A stretch of 64,000 nucleotides of DNA from Chitinophaga oryziterrae (GTDB taxonomy: Bacteria; Bacteroidota; Bacteroidia; Chitinophagales; Chitinophagaceae), in the NCBI RefSeq assembly GCF_009758125.1, contig NZ_WRXO01000017.1, positions 1 to 64,000 of the forward strand, read 5' to 3'. The translations under genes and the position numbers were made by a program. The notes under the pieces are model-generated. The model was not told where the DNA came from, did no database searches, and saw nothing but the letters and a program-made list of their open reading frames with translations. Of the stretch, positions 34,601 through 43,872 are shown piece by piece (position 1 is the stretch's first letter; each line of letters starts with the position of its first letter).

Positions 34601-37152
34601 ATCTTCGGGATATAATCCCCTACTAATAACTCATTATCACCTGTGACCTTAGATTCCGGAGCATACAGGTATTGCCAGCGGCTTTCTGTTTTTGTGGCCT
34701 TCTGACTGATATGCAGAAAAGCAGGTTCTGTTTTAGAAGACGTTACCTGCTCCGGAGTAAGTAATGCAGCCCGTTGGAACAACAGCAGGCTTACTTCCAC
34801 ATAGCTCAGGTCCAGCGCATGATGCAGGACATGATATAACAAAGCAGCAGGGATCTTTCCATCTATAAACCCCTCCTGCTTACGTAATGTATCATGAGAG
34901 GTTTCTGCGGCAGTAATCAGCCATTGCAGGTAATTCACTCCATTGGGGTCCGGGGTATATTTCCTTATTAACTCCTTTTCAGAAAGCGGACTGTCATCAA
35001 TCAACGGACCTTTTAAAAGATTCTGACTCTGGATAAAGAATTTATTGAGGATATCCGGTAGTACCGGGCCTGTATAACCAAATTTCTTCAACAGGTCTAT
35101 ACCGGATTTCGCATAGCCTGCGACGATAAGAATAGCCGCTATTGCACCCCCGAATCCCATTAAATTAAGGCGGTTATACAATTCTTCCACGCTCTCGGCA
35201 TTACGCTGATAATACTCTACAGAATCAGGGTTTAAGCCTACTACGTCCAGCAATATCTGGTGTGCATCCCCCGTTTTACCGATCCAGGATACCTGGTTCA
35301 CCAAAGGCGCCCAGTCTGCATCTATTATCTTCAGTACTTCATAGAGGCGGGAAATATAACTGCGGGAAGCAACGGCTATTCCGGGGACCGGACTGCCACT
35401 CAGCCAGGGCAGGTTAGAGAATGTCGCCACCGGCAGAATACCATAAGGCTGTTTGCCTATCTTAATAGCAGGCACGGTACCACGCCCTGCTACAAAGCGG
35501 TTGAAGAAGTCGCGGGTACTGATGATATCACTCTCATTAAATACCGGCTGCATCATGGTTTCCATCATATACCCCATGGTTGCCGGCCATAATGCCACAT
35601 TCATTGCTTTACCTTCCAACTGATCTGTAAAGCCGCTGTTCTTCACTTTATACAAAGATTCATAACTGATACCCAGGCTTTCCGCCAGCCATTGTCCGTC
35701 TTTCTTCAGGAACGGGTCTGTCTCTACAGTGAACAGCTGCGATTGTTTCATTTCATCGAAACTCTCATCCGCATCATCCAGGTTCTGATGACCGGCAGCC
35801 GTTGTATCAGTATTATTGGTAGCAGTCCCCTGCTTCAGGAGGGATAATCCTTTACGGCTTAAACGATGATGGTCCAGCAGCTCTTCCAACAATTCAGCAC
35901 CTTTCCGTTCATCGTTACTCAGTCTTACACCTAACGCAAAGATCTTATCAAAACCGGCCTCCGCCTGTGCTGGTGTCAGATCGATCTTAAATCCTAACCC
36001 TTTTGCAATCGCCTCATCAAAATCAACCATCCAGCGGATATCGTCCCCTACTACCATCTCCCCGTTTGCATCCTGTGTGAACTCATCTCCCGGTGTTGCG
36101 TTGGGATCCGGCCCTACTACCAACGGAGAAGGGACCTGCGAACCCGTTACTTCAAATACCACACTACCGTTCTGATAACCACTCACGACAAAACAGTCGG
36201 GCATTACGTTTACATGTGGCGCCTGTGACCAGGACTGCAACTTTGTATCCGTTGTACCCGGAGCAGGCAACTGCTGGAAGACCACTGTTACCGTTACAGT
36301 TGTATCCGATTTGTACAATAATGACAAAGCCGCAAAATCCATCGGCAGGTAATCTTTTACACCCTGCGCGGCGTTGTCGGCCCCAACTACCTTTACAAGA
36401 TCTGTATAGGCTTTTGTTTCTGCTGCTTTATTCCCGGCAGATTTCAATAATGCGGTCCAGTAATCACGCCATGTATTATCAGGCACCGCAGGCGAACTTA
36501 CCACCAGGATAATATCCGTCTTCTTTACCTTCACCGGCTTATCCGCCTCATTCACCGGCCTGTACTGACTGATTATATAAGAGGCCCTTCCTGAACCATG
36601 ACTGGATACCAGCGTTCTCCACGCAGCCCGTTCATCATCTTCCACACCACCCGCCTGCCATAAACGGTTCCAGTAAGACACCGCATTCTTTACCTCTGTC
36701 TCTGATAATAATTTCTCAAAAGTATCTACGGCACAATCATCCGGAAAAATCCTTATCCACAGCTGATTGTTACTGTCTATTTTCTTAAATCTTGTCTCTA
36801 TTCTTACCGGCAATAGTAAGAACGGATAAGCATCATCCAGTCTGCTGATATTTTCCTTTGGGTCTAAAAACAGTTGGAACTGTTTGGAGATATCTGCTAC
36901 GGTTGTACCGGCAGTTATTAAATTCTTTTTAAGCGTATTTACAGTATCTGCTGTACTGGTCTGCAACTTATTCAGCTCTTCCAGCTTTTTCACATGTGCA
37001 GGATTACCGGCATCATAACTTCTCTGCAATTGCTCCTTCTCCCTGTTAATCCTGCTTAACTTCTCTTTCGCAGCAGTCAGCGATTCCTGTGTTTGCGCCT
37101 TGCTGTTACGCGCATCCGTTAGTTGTTGTCTTATCTCATTAAACTCAGCCAT
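31642..37152 (-). CDS. Large-operon protein 4 (1836 aa), unknown function
   Basis: The largest protein of the window begins with about 85 residues of coiled coil (ESLTAAKEKLSRINREKEQL). A globular part follows with AYPFLLLPVRIETRF and RWMVDFDEAIAKGLGFKID. The middle has a hydrophobic stretch near residue 670 (GGAIAAILIVAGYAKSG) that could be a buried helix. Residues 1440-1640 are helical, with many repeated Asp/Lys-rich helices, and the end is Trp-rich (DFRGGWQWQDLVNIL). There is no signal peptide. No domain recognised. The gene ends in the ATGA overlap with the 622-residue gene and starts 11 bases after the 1104-residue gene. Confidence 0.85.
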   Translation of the reverse strand: MAEFNEIRQQLTDARNSKAQTQESLTAAKEKLSRINREKEQLQRSYDAGNPAHVKKLEELNKLQTSTADTVNTLKKNLITAGTTVADISKQFQLFLDPKENISRLDDAYPFLLLPVRIETRFKKIDSNNQLWIRIFPDDCAVDTFEKLLSETEVKNAVSYWNRLWQAGGVEDDERAAWRTLVSSHGSGRASYIISQYRPVNEADKPVKVKKTDIILVVSSPAVPDNTWRDYWTALLKSAGNKAAETKAYTDLVKVVGADNAAQGVKDYLPMDFAALSLLYKSDTTVTVTVVFQQLPAPGTTDTKLQSWSQAPHVNVMPDCFVVSGYQNGSVVFEVTGSQVPSPLVVGPDPNATPGDEFTQDANGEMVVGDDIRWMVDFDEAIAKGLGFKIDLTPAQAEAGFDKIFALGVRLSNDERKGAELLEELLDHHRLSRKGLSLLKQGTATNNTDTTAAGHQNLDDADESFDEMKQSQLFTVETDPFLKKDGQWLAESLGISYESLYKVKNSGFTDQLEGKAMNVALWPATMGYMMETMMQPVFNESDIISTRDFFNRFVAGRGTVPAIKIGKQPYGILPVATFSNLPWLSGSPVPGIAVASRSYISRLYEVLKIIDADWAPLVNQVSWIGKTGDAHQILLDVVGLNPDSVEYYQRNAESVEELYNRLNLMGFGGAIAAILIVAGYAKSGIDLLKKFGYTGPVLPDILNKFFIQSQNLLKGPLIDDSPLSEKELIRKYTPDPNGVNYLQWLITAAETSHDTLRKQEGFIDGKIPAALLYHVLHHALDLSYVEVSLLLFQRAALLTPEQVTSSKTEPAFLHISQKATKTESRWQYLYAPESKVTGDNELLVGDYIPKIIKTDVATQYLNEQLKSVELLKGIPTARLERIFAEHIDCCSYRLDAWKNGILNYQLSLMRSSVNDNGEADYKKGTYIGAYGWLENVRSENKILTEVNLEDDPVLKDLFIKDQKTTLVKDNTNGGYILAPSLNHAVTASVLRNGYMTNANPDALRINLSSERVRKALSLIEGMRGGQALGALLGYYFERGLHEGHPGVELDYFIYQLRKAFPLAANKNKETLLDDAALSSVEAIEANNVIDGLALLEQIRVTGISTYPFGKVLDPLDNTAQGIAIAAEVQQIMDLNDAIADTALAESVHQVVQGNYDRGAATLDTYSKGNFPPVPDVIQTPRSGVNLTHRVGLHFETGLNPAVEITPRAKAEPAVNKWLKSMIPAVNNIVCTVSYNAVTDEEISAATLGLEPIDLLYLVNIDNEPAMTDLDDRINRFVLDKVTVRPDTVITINYMKRIAGKVSFFELAPLMNSLRHLLLHSRPLTANDIVLSNNAQQQADQAQSLDSSRLQMAYDRLEGLRATQLTNYSAVIDPLVADTVTNKAQILNTIDVLMTDLVKILSAVGQSGIPQAGYGFIHDRKKQLFINLLNKLDELIKRWDDRLVHFDGLIATYGSLTTDDEKFDLLLKARRDITADPEVLLPVNPDDLKNDLIAGRLTFKNKRDDFNNLYHTNERALSTFLTNIKALLPITTFDQISFDVSDVEQLIIVLATDMATRATGLAKDLKTRLTTAASLLTDAAAATESKASVDLLLQAGKQLFHEDFKIVPSFTMPADKADEWANSYGATTQLLDHLINTEKVDFPVDEWLYGVARVREKMYHWENTTILSEAFGSTERVLHPVQLPFNTADSWLALAYPSTYVIESDRLLYTAHYAVPFDKTKQQCGLLLDEWTEVIPAREETIGVAFHYDRPNSEPPQVMLLAMPSDFRGGWQWQDLVNILHETLDMTKKRAIEPDDIDKWDYARFLPAVVSSMTVYPLTASLNFAFNNNVQEILSKS

Positions 37153-37163
37153 GGAATTCTGTA

Positions 37164-40100
37164 TTAAGGTTTGGGAAGCATTTCAGATGCATGTACTGCC
37201 ACCAGTACCGGCGCCTGATAAAGAATGTAAGCCACTTCTGCCGCGTTCATATCCTTGTTCCAGGAAACGAAGTTGTCATCTGCACGCTGCTCTGTTTTTT
37301 CATTGTCCGTGACATCGAGCGGACTTAAAGTGATCGTAGGCGTAGCATCTGTTATCTGCATAAAAGAACCGGCCGCTCCACCAGGTAATACATCCTGCCA
37401 GGACAAATCATTCCATACATTAGGTGTGGTATCTTTATCTATATCTAATCCAAAACGTGGTTCACCCGGACGTTCCTTGATACAGAAGAACCATCCCGCA
37501 TTATTCAGGTCCGCATTCGTTTCTCCTGTACCACCTCTTGCTTTCAATGCAGTCAGATCAAAGCCGAAGAAATAAATATCGGGATCTACCTTAGCTTCGT
37601 ACAATGGTGTTTTAACGATTGTACGCGGTGGATTATCTTCCTGTGCCGGCGTGAGTGTTACCAGCTCTCTTTCCACTTGATTATTGATGGTGCCATCATC
37701 ATTCAGCTGCCATTTAGCCTGATGTGCATAGATCACGGCATTGGGGTATTTCTTCAGTAATTCCCCACGGATCACCAGTACCAGTTCTTCCTCTTTATCA
37801 CCATATGCTTCGCGGTTATCATGATCTTTCAGTTTGGAATGTTTAGACCAGGTATGTATCGGGGTAATATCCCTTAATCTTTCTTTCAATGCAACAGGGT
37901 CTGTTACACTGCCATCAAAGAAACTGCTCACATCCCAGAACTGCCGGAAATAACTGCCCCGCTGGTCTGTAGGATATTCTCTCCAGAATAACTCTCTTGA
38001 AAATTCATGGTTCAGTCCTACCATGTAAGCCTCTATGAATTTCTGATTTGTTTCCAGTAAGGAGATCGTGTTTTCACTGATGAAATTGATATTGGGAACG
38101 AATAATTCTGAGGATATTTTCGCCAGTGGTTTATACATGGGAATATCTATTTCAGGATAAGCCCATACTTCTGTAAACTCTTCTGCCAGCAGTACTCGTA
38201 TCCTTTCAGGTATCAGCACGCTGCTGTATATCAGGCGGGGAATAGTTAATACGGGATTAATGCCTTTAAACGTCACATCTACAACAGCAGGTAAATCAAT
38301 TTTAGGTCTTTCTGTTATCTGTCCGCTTTGTTTTGTCACTTCCAGCATATTCAAAGCATCTTTCAATGCACTCTTATACTGTACGGCTTCTTTGCTGTCC
38401 GTAGGGCCTTTGGAAGGTCTAAACTGATCACTGGGTTTGCTCAGTACGAAATCCGGACTGGTAGGCAATGCATCCACCGAAGAAGGTGTCTGATCTGTCA
38501 ATGCTTCCGTAGCATCCTGTTGTTTCTTCCATTTGCCCGTAAGAAGGAAGAAGGCTATCAGCAATGCGACCAATACACCCAGTATGGGTATAAAGAACGC
38601 CAGGATGATAAACAACAATGCCAGTAATAAAGCAGCAATCCTTATCCAGGGAGCAGTCTTTAATGCAGACAGCAATAACGGTGGTACGTCTTTAGGCCCT
38701 AATGCATCTGCCAGTTGTTGAGGAGTAGGTAAGGTGGCCGGGATCACTTTAGGCGGCGCTATCACTACGGCAGCATCGTTTATACGCTGTGCCAGATTGG
38801 TAGGTGTCACAGTTGCCGTAAAGGAAAGTCTTTTCATCACTCTTCCACCCGGGCGCATAATTTTACGCATCGGAGAGGATATGACGGACGATGTTACACG
38901 GCTTTGATTCACCTGGTAGTATACCGTCATGTTGCTGTCAAGTACTCTTTTCTGTACAGGAGCCAGCAGTTGTAATGACCGGTCATCTGCATTTTGCACC
39001 AGCGGGGCAAATTGTTTCTGGTACCAGCTCCAGGAAGCCGCTTTAGCCAGTTGTGCCAATCGCATTTTACGGTTTGCTTCCAGCACATCCCCTACCTGTT
39101 TCCAGGCAGCGCTCATATAATCCTCCTGGTTATCCTGTATAACTTTGGTACCATACCCGGCGGCTACACGAAAACGTGGATCGAGGTTGAGCTGATGTAC
39201 CCAGTTCTCATTATCGGCATCGCCGCTCTTCAGCAAACGGTTCACCAATGCATGCCAGCGGCCGTATAACGGCGCTGTAATGAGAGGGTCACAGTCCGAT
39301 TGAATAGCAGGGTCCAGTGAAGTAGCACTGTTGGCAGTAGCGGCCGCAGTAGTGCTGTAATCGTCTGCCAGGTTGATAAACGCGGCAAGGTCCTGCTGAA
39401 ATGCTACCGGGTAAGCAGGATGCTGGTCCCACTCCTCATATTTCGTTACCTCATCTTTATCCGGTTGAGTCATTGTATCAAATGGCACCTGTAAAGCACC
39501 ACCCAGTTTGAGAATCCCTCCCGGTGCAGGAGTTACGATCCCCCGCAGGTTACTGCCGGGGTCCTGTACGTCCATATCTTTACGGCCTACTTTTTTATCT
39601 ACCGGTCTGGGTTGCAGCAGTCTTACCAGGTATTCAAAATCCCCTACAGATCCTGTTCTGAAATACCAGCGGTGATAATACGGGAAGCTGGCTGGTTCAT
39701 CCTTTCCGGTATAATCGGCCCAGGCAGAAAGAGTAGCATGCACAGGAGCAGGTATGTCTGCGGGGTTCATGCTCTTGCCCAATCCGGCTAACCTGCCTGT
39801 TTCAAATGAAGGAATAAGAAACGCATGATAGGCTGTATTTTCTTCCAGTTTGATAGGGCACATGATACGGCTGCTGGCGATATCAGGATTACTCCCCACC
39901 TTCTGTGTGAAATTATTCAGTATCTGGTCTTTATTGGCTGGTAAACCTGATATCTCTGTCATCAGGCTATCACTTACATGTACGTGCGACCAGGCCCATA
40001 ATTGTTCTGCGGGCGGGAACTTCGTAGCCGCATTATCTACGGTGATAAACGACAGCGGTTTTCCCTGTATATTCTTTCCCTCTTCAAAATCCCCTTCTTT

Positions 40101-40478
40101 TATAATTACCAGCGCTATCCAGGGACGTAGTCTGTCGCGCGTAGTATCCGGAGCAGCGGGGGTATATCTCCAGGGGAAATCTTCATCGTAAAACTCAATA
40201 TAAGGCAGGTAATTCGGCTCAAAATTAGTGATCCAGTTATGTGGTTCATTTTTTACGATAGCCCTGGAATCGATCCCTATTATATCACCAGGGCCATACA
40301 ACTGTATATCTTTGGAGATAGCCTCTGTAATAGCGCCTCCATCCCCGTCGATCTTCAACGCCACATTGATGGTAGCGCGAACCTTTACGGCAGGGTCCAT
40401 ATCGGCCGCAGTGATCTTGTTTGCAACGCCCTGCCGTAGCCAGGGGAGAAAAGTATATGTGGCTATAGTCTCGCTCAT
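37164..40478 (-). CDS. Large-operon protein 3 (1104 aa) with central membrane segment
   Basis: The N-terminal 580 residues form a soluble part with YTFLPWLRQGVANKITA and LYGPGDIIGIDSRAIV, then NFEPNYLPYIEFYDEDFPW. Residues about 610-650 contain two back-to-back hydrophobic segments (IAALLLALLFIILAFFI and LVALLIAFFLLTG), the only clear membrane helices of the operon. The C-terminal 430 residues are soluble again. The protein could link a cytoplasmic assembly to the inner membrane or insert itself into a target membrane. No domain name is recognised. The start overlaps the stop of the preceding gene (ATGA). Confidence 0.85.
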   Translation of the reverse strand: MSETIATYTFLPWLRQGVANKITAADMDPAVKVRATINVALKIDGDGGAITEAISKDIQLYGPGDIIGIDSRAIVKNEPHNWITNFEPNYLPYIEFYDEDFPWRYTPAAPDTTRDRLRPWIALVIIKEGDFEEGKNIQGKPLSFITVDNAATKFPPAEQLWAWSHVHVSDSLMTEISGLPANKDQILNNFTQKVGSNPDIASSRIMCPIKLEENTAYHAFLIPSFETGRLAGLGKSMNPADIPAPVHATLSAWADYTGKDEPASFPYYHRWYFRTGSVGDFEYLVRLLQPRPVDKKVGRKDMDVQDPGSNLRGIVTPAPGGILKLGGALQVPFDTMTQPDKDEVTKYEEWDQHPAYPVAFQQDLAAFINLADDYSTTAAATANSATSLDPAIQSDCDPLITAPLYGRWHALVNRLLKSGDADNENWVHQLNLDPRFRVAAGYGTKVIQDNQEDYMSAAWKQVGDVLEANRKMRLAQLAKAASWSWYQKQFAPLVQNADDRSLQLLAPVQKRVLDSNMTVYYQVNQSRVTSSVISSPMRKIMRPGGRVMKRLSFTATVTPTNLAQRINDAAVVIAPPKVIPATLPTPQQLADALGPKDVPPLLLSALKTAPWIRIAALLLALLFIILAFFIPILGVLVALLIAFFLLTGKWKKQQDATEALTDQTPSSVDALPTSPDFVLSKPSDQFRPSKGPTDSKEAVQYKSALKDALNMLEVTKQSGQITERPKIDLPAVVDVTFKGINPVLTIPRLIYSSVLIPERIRVLLAEEFTEVWAYPEIDIPMYKPLAKISSELFVPNINFISENTISLLETNQKFIEAYMVGLNHEFSRELFWREYPTDQRGSYFRQFWDVSSFFDGSVTDPVALKERLRDITPIHTWSKHSKLKDHDNREAYGDKEEELVLVIRGELLKKYPNAVIYAHQAKWQLNDDGTINNQVERELVTLTPAQEDNPPRTIVKTPLYEAKVDPDIYFFGFDLTALKARGGTGETNADLNNAGWFFCIKERPGEPRFGLDIDKDTTPNVWNDLSWQDVLPGGAAGSFMQITDATPTITLSPLDVTDNEKTEQRADDNFVSWNKDMNAAEVAYILYQAPVLVAVHASEMLPKP

Positions 40479-43400
40479 GCTGCGGTGTTTAATTCGTGTT
40501 GTGGAATAACATGTAATGTTTCCTGTAGGTTAGCGCTTTGTTGCTGCATATATTCCCTTGCCTGGGCTTCACTGGCAAAAGTGGCCACTGCTTTATTGTT
40601 CATCACACTGGCTACAGCGTAACCGCCCTGTACCACCTGTACTTTCTCATCAAAAGGCTGCAATTGTTTGCTGCTCTTCATCGACAGCGAAGATTTTGCC
40701 ACGGCATTTCCTTTGAGGAAATGATTGAACAGGGCACCACTGAAGAAGTTGAAGAAGCGGCGTAAGAAGCGTTTGTAATTGGTATCTATCACTATTAATT
40801 CATACCGTACGATGCGTTTCACTGCTTTACCACTAGCTACAGAATGACCTGCAACAGAGAGTTCCAGTCCGCCGTTTTCTTTTTCAAAAGACGGGCGGGA
40901 TAATTTGGTAGCGTTATCCATGTCCTGGAACTGCGCCATGGCAAATGCTTCCTGTACATCATTCTTTTTATTCAGTCCTGTTGCGCTAACGGTAAATATC
41001 GTCGCATCGCTGGGTTTCTGTGTACCAACCTTATTGAGTGTTAATCCCAGTGGTACATAACGCTGGCTTACCTGTAATGTACCAACCGGATGTAATACCA
41101 GTTCGGCAGCAGCATCTATTGTACGCAATGATACCAGGATGTTATTACCGGCAGGTAATTGAGCCTTCCAGTTTACCAGCTTATCGAATTCGGCCTTCAG
41201 CAATGGCATAACAGCTATCGGAGGCAGTACTGTATTTTGTGTTTCACCCCATGTAAAGTCGAAGTCAACATCCACATCAAAGAACAGCAGGGAAATAGAA
41301 CCTGTTCCTTTGGCCCTGTAAGGCGTAGGCCCTTCCAGCGACATTTCCACTCTTACGCTCAACAGTCCTATTCCGAATACTTTCACAGAAAGAGAAGCGG
41401 ATAATGATATGATAAAATAAAAAGGCGAGAACTGGAATAATGCATCAAACGCAATATGTCCGTCTATGTTCAGCGCACTGAATCCGAAGTATAATTCAGC
41501 TCTTGCGCCAAACTGCACGGTATTGGACGTAACAGCAAAATAAGCCATCACACGTATCCTCCCCCAGTCCTCATTGAGAACATTGAGGGAGAGCCTTGCA
41601 GGAGAAGGGAATGGTAAAGGCGGAGGATTAAATGCAGGGTGGAAACCTCCTACACTCACCACGAAATTACCATCACTACCCCAGGCTACCAGTAAGCCCA
41701 TTTCCCCTTCCAGTGTAATGAACAGGATACGGGAATCGTACAAACTGGCAAAGAACCAGAGCCTGCTTTTATCGAATTCTATTGCACCAATGAAATTGAT
41801 CTGTAGTTTTAATATCGCAGCTTCGTCTGTTGGCAGCGCTATTTTTAAAATACCCAGGATAGCGATATTACCGGGGATCTCGATGATGATGCCTAATGAT
41901 ACCGTCACCAGCGCCGGTGTCCCCCATCCCAGTTTAGCCATAGGCCCTATCAGGAATTTCCCTTCTTCCACCGGGAAAAAGGTACGCAGGTCACTGATGA
42001 TGCGCGGCGCGTTCTCTACGATGTTCGTAGGGAACATGATGCCGTTTACAGCACCGCTGCGCACACCTTCGGCCAGGGGTTGCAGGTTCATTCTCCTGTT
42101 GAGCCCCAGTAAGCCGCCTACGCCCAGTAATACAAAGCCGAAGCCCAGTTGTATACCGGTACCGAATTCCGCTGAAATGATGATGAGTAAAGAAAATCCC
42201 GGTGTACCATCCGGCATTTTAGTATTGATGATACCGATGGCTTTTAAGGAGACGATCTCACTGAATGTCAGTTCCAAAGCACCGGCATATTCGCCTTTAT
42301 CATAATCCAGGAAGAGATATCCGCCTCCTTTCACTACACCGGCATCCACGGCCAGTCCCACCCCGTTAGGTGGTTTAAAGCCCGGCGTTACATTAAACAT
42401 CCCGAACTTATCACTGTTACTATCTGAGAAGGAGAAGTCTATCTTAGCACCTATACGCTCCACAGCCGCCGATAAAGGGCCCAGCATGGCCTTAAATCCT
42501 GCGGAGGCTTCCAGGGACAGCGTACCATCTGTCAGTATCTTTAAAGCCAGGTAAATGGTATCTATTTCCAACGGACCTAACTGCTTATGTATAGGCAGCG
42601 CGATTTCTATACCACCACTGGCTTTTACACGTAGTCCTTTACTGGCCAGCCATTCCAGTCCGAGGTCGAAATTGCCTTCTATATCTGCGCTGGCCAGCAG
42701 TTTTGCAATGAAGCCATCGCCATCTGCAGAACCAATGCGCAGGGTAGCGCCTGTGATTTCCGCAAAGATCATCGGTTCTACGATAGCAGCGTGTTTCCCG
42801 ATATCCCAGCTGGCAGATAATCCTACACCTGCTGCTACATTGGTAGCAGAGAGATTGATCAGTCCATTGTTGCCGATGATATCAAAGGGTCTGGCAGATT
42901 CGTTACGGTCGAGGAAGAGTTTTATATCACCGGATACATCTGCGCCGGGAGGTGTCAGTTCAAAGTTCAGTGGTGGAGCCACCTTTAATGCAATCTGGCC
43001 ATCCAGACCAAAGTGAGCGGAGAAACCTATGCCCCATTGATCATTGAGGTTTATCCTGGCGCCAACGCTTTCTGTAAAGGATAGTTTAAATTCGAATTGC
43101 AATCCGCCGGAGAGTCGTCGCACCCGGAAATTCCCATATTGAAAATAAGGATCTCCATCTACCACGCCTACAACTACTGCATCTTCTGCGTCAAAGAAAT
43201 CTAACAGTGTATTAAAGCTGTTGGTAGGATCAAAGGATGGATCTCCCCATTTCACATAATCTTTGAAATGCTTAGCGGGATCATTGATCAACCCCTTAAT
43301 CCTTTCCAGGTACAATCCCTTTTTCACATAGGCGTTACTCAGGTTATTGCCTGTATCTGCGGGGGTGAACTGCCATTCGGCCAGACCTAATATTTTCAGT

Positions 43401-43858
43401 CCGAACATCACCTGTGGCACAGACCCTTCAATAGCAGAGATGATAATACCATCGGCGATCTTTTTCCCCAGTATAGCTATCAGTGCAGTAGCAGCTGCGC
43501 GGTCATTGCTATCAGGGATAGTACCGGCATTAATACTCCCCGAAACAGCAGATACCAGGTTACCAATAGCAGAGAAATAAGCCACGAGATTTTGTCCCAG
43601 ATCAAATATGGCTTTAATGATAGCAGCCGTATCATCAGCCGCCACGGCAGTTTCCAGGTCAGTAGCCGCCTTGGTGAGCGCGTTTGCTGCAAACGATCCC
43701 TGTTTCTGCGCACTGGTCACCGCGGATGTCTGTAACACGGCATCGGGTAATTTCAGTCCCAGTGATTGGGTGCTGAAATCATCAAAGAAGGAAGCGCCGC
43801 CACCCAGGGCTTTAGCCAGGGAAGTAGCGATGCGTACGATAGTATCTTTTCCTGCCAT
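40475..43858 (-). CDS. Large-operon protein 2, DUF6603-like beta-rich protein
   Basis: The protein (1127 residues from ATG 43858; the open frame reaches 43894) is glycine-rich and built from amphipathic beta strands from residue 250 to 850, as in FGFVLLGVGGLLGLNRRMN and ALFQFSPFYFIISLSASL. This looks like the DUF6603 family, whose function is unknown. The first 200 residues are helical. Alternating polarity would fit a beta-solenoid or groove-type lipid-binding protein, but this is inference. The start is chosen because it leaves a 14-base gap with a purine-rich AAGAAAG after the protease stop. No signal peptide. Confidence 0.8.
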   Translation of the reverse strand: MAGKDTIVRIATSLAKALGGGASFFDDFSTQSLGLKLPDAVLQTSAVTSAQKQGSFAANALTKAATDLETAVAADDTAAIIKAIFDLGQNLVAYFSAIGNLVSAVSGSINAGTIPDSNDRAAATALIAILGKKIADGIIISAIEGSVPQVMFGLKILGLAEWQFTPADTGNNLSNAYVKKGLYLERIKGLINDPAKHFKDYVKWGDPSFDPTNSFNTLLDFFDAEDAVVVGVVDGDPYFQYGNFRVRRLSGGLQFEFKLSFTESVGARINLNDQWGIGFSAHFGLDGQIALKVAPPLNFELTPPGADVSGDIKLFLDRNESARPFDIIGNNGLINLSATNVAAGVGLSASWDIGKHAAIVEPMIFAEITGATLRIGSADGDGFIAKLLASADIEGNFDLGLEWLASKGLRVKASGGIEIALPIHKQLGPLEIDTIYLALKILTDGTLSLEASAGFKAMLGPLSAAVERIGAKIDFSFSDSNSDKFGMFNVTPGFKPPNGVGLAVDAGVVKGGGYLFLDYDKGEYAGALELTFSEIVSLKAIGIINTKMPDGTPGFSLLIIISAEFGTGIQLGFGFVLLGVGGLLGLNRRMNLQPLAEGVRSGAVNGIMFPTNIVENAPRIISDLRTFFPVEEGKFLIGPMAKLGWGTPALVTVSLGIIIEIPGNIAILGILKIALPTDEAAILKLQINFIGAIEFDKSRLWFFASLYDSRILFITLEGEMGLLVAWGSDGNFVVSVGGFHPAFNPPPLPFPSPARLSLNVLNEDWGRIRVMAYFAVTSNTVQFGARAELYFGFSALNIDGHIAFDALFQFSPFYFIISLSASLSVKVFGIGLLSVRVEMSLEGPTPYRAKGTGSISLLFFDVDVDFDFTWGETQNTVLPPIAVMPLLKAEFDKLVNWKAQLPAGNNILVSLRTIDAAAELVLHPVGTLQVSQRYVPLGLTLNKVGTQKPSDATIFTVSATGLNKKNDVQEAFAMAQFQDMDNATKLSRPSFEKENGGLELSVAGHSVASGKAVKRIVRYELIVIDTNYKRFLRRFFNFFSGALFNHFLKGNAVAKSSLSMKSSKQLQPFDEKVQVVQGGYAVASVMNNKAVATFASEAQAREYMQQQSANLQETLHVIPQHELNTAA

Positions 43859-43872
43859 AATTGAATGCTTTC

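Noticed and set aside
41574..42305. 243-codon plus-strand frame
   Set aside because: It lies wholly antisense inside the DUF6603-like gene, whose frame is far longer and more gene-like.
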